Part shown: positions 8,586 to 10,258 of the stretch, in pieces
How the letters are laid out: every line of letters starts with the position of its first letter
Position numbering within the stretch: the stretch's first letter is position 1
Origin: Candolleomyces eurysporus
Lineage: Eukaryota > Basidiomycota > Agaricomycetes > Agaricales > Psathyrellaceae
Assembly: GCA_027579435.1 (NCBI GenBank)
Contig: JANBPK010001799.1
Coordinates: forward strand, 1 to 10,258
Direction of reading: 5' to 3'
Length of the DNA stretch: 10,258 nt
Made by a program: the position numbers and the translations under genes
The notes under the pieces: generated by a model
Seen by the model: only the letters and a program-made list of their open reading frames with translations
What the model was told of the DNA's origin: nothing
Databases searched by the model: none

Positions 8586-8661
8586 CGTTAATCATACCTT
8601 TATCCAGATTCCGCCTCAGCCTAACACTGTCCACGGAGATTTAACGGGATGGGTGTTTACC
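8140..8661 (-). pseudogene. Gene X remnant, copy B (unidentified family)
   Basis: Minus-strand blocks in order: a possible short exon ending at 8661 before GTAAAC; an intron 8660-8583 with ATTAAC and CAG near its end; GSLEASQGFM; MATRIIRFWDIFSSMKYVEA with PFLLAPVKVAKLG; then, one frame away, KAEEVLLRGQIYHIQETQ with AEGLRAVGEGLVQLRNIYP and PQTGKPVRYRTG before a stop at 8239. The frame change between the APVKVAKLG and EVLLRGQ blocks, in a run of As, marks it as broken or mis-sequenced. It is convergent with the cyclodeaminase copy ending at 8122. I cannot name the family. Confidence 0.5.
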
Positions 8662-8936
8662 TCTGAGTCGCTTCGAAGAGAATGAATTGTCGAAGCTCTC
8701 GATATCGTCGCTTCTACACGCTGCTAGGATATAGCTGTTTCATCTCTGGCTGAACTTCGGCGAACCTCTGACGCCCATGATCAGCACTTGGTCCAAATGG
8801 AGCGTGCGGTCGACAAGTGGGTTGATTATTCTGACGCGTTACGACAAGTCCAGTCTTATGTATTAGCTGAGGTACCTTGGTGCTTTGGTTTCGCCGCCGA
8901 TAGGGACTGTCACGACAATAGCATCGGTTTCAAGTA
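8630..8936 (+). pseudogene. Protein-like plus-strand fragment with stops, unidentified
   Basis: One frame reads GDLTGWVFTSESLRRE, stop, IVEALDIVASTRC, stop, then SLAELRRTSDAHDQHL, VQMERAVDKWVDYSD and ALRQVQSYVLAE before GTACCT, a possible donor. The last stretch is a charged, heptad-like helix and looks coding-derived. Two in-frame stops and no clear start argue for a remnant. The family is unknown. Confidence 0.3.
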
Positions 8937-9540
8937 GATGGCAACGTAGTGAGTTCGGTTCGAATGTTTGTGCTAGGATCTTCGATTGCGCTTTCGGCCA
9001 TACCTAGCTAGGGCTCTTGTTTGTCTCTTCTTCATCGTGGCCTTTCGGATATGTAAGCCAAGTCCACCTGCTGACTTACACGGACGGTTCTCACTCACGC
9101 TGTTGTAACATGAACCCCTCGAATCCCTTCACCGTCCAACCAGAGTGGGCCCACTTGACAAACCGACACTAGGTTTCAGCGAACTCCGTCGCCGCTGGAC
9201 ACGGGAATTTGATCTCATTGATACAATATCGCAACTCTCGAGGCCGGGCAATTGCCAATCAATTCGGCTTAGTACGGCACACCGCCTTTGCACTTCATTA
9301 GGGATACATAGCTAACCTCCAAATTCGTGGGGTTGGCTAAGGGTTCCGACTAAAATAATTCCAGCGCCAATAGATAAGTTGTCGTCCTCGTGTATCTAAC
9401 TCTAAGCATTCAATACACTTCGTCGGAGTTCAGGGACCGATTCTGTGATATCGAAGGCAAATAGACAATCCATGAGAGTCTAAGATCCAGACACGGAAAT
9501 ATAGCGTATCGCACAAAGCAATGCCCGATAGAACCCCCGG
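8937..9540. other. No intact gene; one weak coding-like patch
   Basis: Stops are frequent in all frames. From about 9176 the plus strand reads FSELRRRWTREFDLIDTISQ followed by SRPGNCQSIRL, after a CACTAG that could be an acceptor. It may belong with the fragment just upstream, but nothing links them. I see no RNA gene or clear regulatory element. Confidence 0.25.
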
Positions 9541-10036
9541 TTGACGGCTAAGTACCTATACCCGATGCCACAACATGCGCGCGGCCATGACTTTGAGAGC
9601 TCGAGTCCTTCGACTCGGTATTTTGAGGTTTTGAGGCGTGTGAATGGTCCGTCTCTCTCAGCCGTTCACTCCAGAGCCACAAAAAGTGTCTGTAATACAA
9701 ACCAGCTGTTCCTTCACAAGAAGCTGGAGCTCGGTCCACCTTCACATCATGAAACGATCCTGCGTATCTCGGACTTCATCCCCGTCTCCACTCAGCGCTA
9801 GCAGTGTCCGCTCGTTTGAATTCGTTATCTTCGCAATGAATGGAGGAAAGGGTGAAGACTTCCATTGGGCACGGACTTCCCTGGTACGTAGTAAGGCTCA
9901 CGCCGCGTGCGCAGCGCGTTTCAACTTAACATGATCAATACATGTATGGCACATACGTGAGCGGCGGTTTACTTCGAACTAACCTACATCCATCCCATCC
10001 NATCCANCCTTGAGCCTCAACCTTGCTTGTAATCAC
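9541..10036. other. No convincing gene; ATCC microsatellite near the end
   Basis: Short overlapping frames exist on both strands. The least poor one starts with an ATG at 9749 on the plus strand (MKRSCVSRTSSPSPLSASS, then FVIFAMNGGKGEDFHWARTS, then GTACGT as a possible donor), but it has no recognisable domain. An ATCC-rich run lies at about 9987-10009 and contains two Ns. Confidence 0.3.
9987..10009 (+). repeat. Short ATCC-type microsatellite
   Basis: Imperfect repeats of ATCC/CATCC run for about 23 bases, with Ns at 10001 and 10007. The Ns may reflect length uncertainty in the repeat. Confidence 0.6.
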
Positions 10037-10258
10037 ATCGAAATGATGAATGCTTGCATTGTGGCGATAACGATAATTCTGCAAGGATATGGTTGCATAC
10101 GGTTGAGCAGGACTTCAACAAAGGATTTGAAATCTTCTGCTGTCATGACTTGTCAAGATATCAAGGTGCAGGATGCCATCAAAGGAAATAGCAGGAAGAA
10201 TAGAGTATGTAGGTATGCACAAGGATTAGTTAACATTTGTAAATTTTGTATGATTTCT
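10037..10258 (-). pseudogene. Decayed DDE transposase fragment (Tc1/mariner-like, DDE_3 type), off the right edge
   Basis: Three minus-strand blocks follow the order of fungal DDE transposases. YSILPAISFDGILHLDIL (10207 down to about 10154) matches the strand with the first Asp region. After a frame change, TAEDFKSFVEVLLNRMQPYP (10144 down to about 10085) follows. After another change, NASIHHFD (10060-10037) corresponds to the family's MDN-x-SIHH motif; the Met-Asp before the Asn is not preserved in the reading. At least two frameshifts and a stop make it inactive. The 5' end lies outside the window. The last 150 bases contain no CpG. Confidence 0.65.

Noticed and set aside
9548..9934. Three overlapping frames on both strands
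   Set aside because: There is no domain, no supported splice structure and no reason to prefer one of them.
1..10258. CRISPR arrays, bacterial promoters, ribosome binding sites, tRNA or rRNA genes
   Set aside because: The introns and gene types are eukaryotic. I saw no spaced direct repeats, cloverleaf or rRNA-like sequence, although I could not run a covariance search.

Overview
The window reads as nuclear DNA of a filamentous fungus, most likely an agaricomycete basidiomycete. The reasons are the short introns (about 48-57 bp where clear) with GT..AG ends and CTAAC-like branch sites, the NACHT-WD40 gene with the sequence style of that group, and a decayed DDE transposase typical of such genomes. 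Genus level is not decidable from the sequence. Twenty-three single Ns are present, 20 of them between 2726 and 5238, and three breaks of reading frame fall at or beside an N, so some breaks may be assembly faults.

Layout. (1) 1-3597, minus strand: the 5' part of a large NLR-type gene running off the left edge. I could follow six exons: a disordered Ser/Pro/Gly-rich N-terminus, an amphipathic helical domain resembling the MLKL-type four-helix bundle of basidiomycete NLRs, a NACHT NTPase with intact Walker A and B, a helical linker, and the first WD40 repeats. The NACHT/WD40 part (1 to about 1790) has almost no CpG, while the N-terminal part is CpG-rich. (2) 3598-3840: leader and promoter-side sequence of that gene. 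(3) About 4070-5283, minus strand: an unrecognised multi-exon gene or gene remnant with good splice signals and N-linked frame breaks. (4) 5340-5872: no convincing gene. (5) 5873-7139, plus strand: an ornithine cyclodeaminase / mu-crystallin family gene, complete from ATG to stop, with a stopless 54-bp intron and one unresolved junction near an N. (6) About 6590-8585: an old tandem direct duplication of about 1 kb. Each unit carries the 3' part of the cyclodeaminase gene (plus) and part of an unidentified convergent gene X (minus); the second cyclodeaminase copy and both X copies are broken. (7) 8630-9540: weak plus-strand protein-like fragments with stops, no intact gene. (8) 9541-10010: no convincing gene, ending in an ATCC-rich microsatellite. 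(9) 10037-10258, minus strand: frameshifted remains of a DDE transposase running off the right edge.

The genes do not form a pathway. The picture is an accessory, repeat-influenced locus: a cell-death/allorecognition-type NLR whose shared domains carry a methylation-decay signature, next to a metabolic enzyme with a decaying tandem duplicate and transposon debris.
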